From an uncultured Eubacteriales bacterium (lineage in GTDB: Bacteria > Bacillota > Clostridia > Oscillospirales > CAG-272): a stretch of 64,000 nucleotides of DNA. Each line of letters begins with the position of its first letter. Within the stretch, counting starts at the first letter, position 1. Below the pieces are notes generated by a model. It did no database searches, was not told the origin of the DNA, and saw only the letters and a list, made by a program, of their open reading frames with translations. The position numbers and the translations under genes were made by a program. The stretch spans positions 7,586-71,585 of the forward strand of contig CAJLXA010000004.1 in NCBI GenBank assembly GCA_905210485.1, given 5' to 3'. Below, in pieces: positions 62,625-64,000 of this stretch.

Positions 62625-63765
62625 TCGAGCAAAACATATTTTTTTAAAATATTTTTGAGCGAAAAAATACGCAAAAAATCAAAAAATGCTTGAAAACGCG
62701 CAAAAAACCGTCAAAATCGAGGGGTGCGCCCCATGAAAATACACCGACAAAGGCGAAAACGCGGAACTAAAAAACGCAAAAATGCAAAAACGGCCAAAAA
62801 AGCCGTTGACAATTTTTAAAAATAATGCCCGACAGGGCGGAAAAGCAGTAGTTTGCGTGCAAAAACTCAAAAAACTTGTGAAAACAACAAGCAATTTGCG
62901 CTTTTCTGGCACTTGAAATAAAAAGTCGCGTGAACAACAGCATTTTAACAGTAATATTCACATTAAATTCCGGATTTTATGTCCGATAATGGACGATATT
63001 ACAAAAATACTCCCCGATTTACCGATTTTATAAGTGTAACAAACCGTTTTTTCATGTTTAAAAGCCATTTAATCGGCATTTCTTTCGGCATTAATACAAA
63101 AACAATGCAAAAATCGAATGATTTTAACGAAAATAGGGGTAATATCCTTCAAAAATGGCGGATTTCCCGTTTATGCGCTTATAAAAAAGCAGTTTAAATG
63201 CAGTCTTTTTCTTTACCTTATACGATTTAAACCGTCAAAAGCATAAAACGGTGCCGTTCCGTCCGGATTCAAGCACATTTCCGCAGCAATCCTCTTTAAA
63301 AATTCGCGTTTTCGCTGTTTTTACGTCAAAAAGACAAAAAAACGGCCCGTTTATACGTAAATATTTCAAAAAGTAATTATGCTTTTATTTGTCGGTGGCA
63401 TTTTTATCGTGACAATCTGAGGATATATACGCCTGTTTTTAGCTGTAATAAGTGAATTTTTCCGTAAAACTGCGGATCAAACCGTATACTGCAATACGAT
63501 TTAATCAGATTTCCGGCCGCTCATTGCCAAAAACTCGTTATTTTCCGCACTATAAGTCAGATTCATCGCATATAAGAGGTTTATTCTGTACTGTTTCACT
63601 ATTCAAAGGCCGTGCGCCCCTGCGGCACGCCCCGTTTTTCCCTTTAGGCGCAAGTAGTCTTCGCACGTTCTCATATTCATGATGGCAGATATGAGGATCG
63701 CATTCTATGAGTTTTCTCTTGTAAAGAAATTTTGCAGGAAGGGGAGCCACAGCCTGATTTTTGTA
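62625..63765. other. AT-rich gene-free region, origin-proximal
   Basis: About 1.1 kb of A/T-rich sequence with A-tract phrases (62640-62830). No gene with a ribosome binding site, no tRNA or rRNA, and no clear DnaA box cluster was recognised. It lies next to a parS cluster. Confidence 0.5.
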
Positions 63766-63781
63766 TGTTTCACGTGAAACA
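63766..63781. promoter_or_regulatory. parS site (Spo0J/ParB binding)
   Basis: TGTTTCACGTGAAACA, a 16/16 match to the bacterial parS consensus. ParB loads here to organise and segregate the origin region. Confidence 0.95.
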
Positions 63782-63811
63782 ATGCCATTTTCCACGATTG
63801 CTGTCGATTTT

Positions 63812-63827
63812 TGTTTCACGTGAAACA
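63812..63827. promoter_or_regulatory. Second parS site
   Basis: Another perfect TGTTTCACGTGAAACA, 46 bases from the first. Confidence 0.95.
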
Positions 63828-63838
63828 TTTTCTTCTTG

Positions 63839-63854
63839 GGTTTCACGTGAAACG
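63839..63854. promoter_or_regulatory. Third, near-perfect parS site
   Basis: GGTTTCACGTGAAACG matches the consensus at 14 of 16 positions, differing only at the outermost bases. Confidence 0.85.
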
Positions 63855-63950
63855 CATGGCCGACGAGCGAAGTGAAATCGTATGCTTGCATCGTCGCTCC
63901 CGAAATTTTGCTTTTCACAGCTCAGTCTTTGCTGTCGTGAAAAGTTTCGG

Positions 63951-64000
63951 GACTTCGGGACTTCGGGACTTCGGGACTTCGGGACTTCGGGACTTCGGGA
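63951..64000. repeat. 8-bp tandem repeat (GACTTCGG)n running off the window
   Basis: Six full identical units plus a partial one reach the last base, preceded by one diverged unit (AGTTTCGG). The true length is unknown. Confidence 0.9.

Noticed and set aside
62640..63760. oriC itself with DnaA boxes
   Set aside because: The region is AT-rich and near parS, but no cluster of TTATNCACA-like boxes was found, and dnaA is not in the window.
63550..63918. A 122-codon minus-strand frame over the parS sites
   Set aside because: It repeats FHVK-type residues because it translates the parS palindromes; no ribosome binding site. A real gene extending beyond the window cannot be fully excluded.

Overview
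This window looks like chromosomal DNA from an anaerobic, low-to-mid-GC Gram-positive bacterium of the class Clostridia, probably an uncultured gut or animal-associated lineage. That is an inference from gene content: AddA-type recombination, the sporulation protease SpoIVB, FakA/FakB fatty-acid kinase, a serS T-box, a Clostridia-type J-domain/DUF5685 pair, PadR-DUF1700-DUF4097, and many secreted lipoproteins. No rRNA or tRNA gene and no CRISPR array was found. Thirty-six of 41 genes lie on the minus strand. Two perfect and one near-perfect parS sites lie at the right edge (63.77-63.85 kb), which places oriC to the right of this window and makes the minus strand the leading strand.

Layout. 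0-5 kb: the 3' part of addA and spoIVB, both on the plus strand. 4.9-7.7 kb: a mosaic lipoprotein, a small membrane protein and an XRE regulator. 8.1-12.0 kb: one tight operon, DUF5685 - J-domain/TPR protein - membrane protein - rimO - pgsA. 12.2-18.5 kb: a P-type cation ATPase and a heterodimeric ABC exporter. 18.7-22.2 kb: a CofE-like ligase and a PadR-DUF1700-DUF4097 operon. 22.4 kb: a 5'-truncated LysR gene beside an orphan terminator.

23.3-37.5 kb is the most unusual part: a metallophosphoesterase lipoprotein, a CehA/McbA-type PHP hydrolase with a long leader, and a 2772-residue secreted protein whose C-terminal third is a paralogue of the lipoprotein. A divergent AraC regulator lies next to the giant gene. 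This could be a secreted phosphoester- or glycan-degrading system.

37.7-50.0 kb carries two trigger-factor-like lipoproteins, RNase HI, a DUF2156 protein, and a Gld-type ABC operon (ATPase, permease, two GldG-like proteins, DUF4340). 50.3-62.6 kb holds mostly housekeeping genes: fakA-fakB, a DUF308 protein, a TetR regulator, a pseudouridine synthase, a CDF transporter, a HAD phosphatase, serS behind a T-box, class II fructose-bisphosphate aldolase and a YbaK-family protein. The last 1.4 kb is gene-free, AT-rich and origin-like, and ends in an 8-bp tandem repeat that runs off the window.

Two window-wide signals stand out. Most genes almost entirely avoid the codons UUA, CUA and UCA, which leaves very long open antisense frames. 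A 20-bp palindrome (WTGTAAA-N6-TTTACAT) recurs in several intergenic and coding positions. Functions are assigned from recognisable motifs in the translations only; no database search was run.
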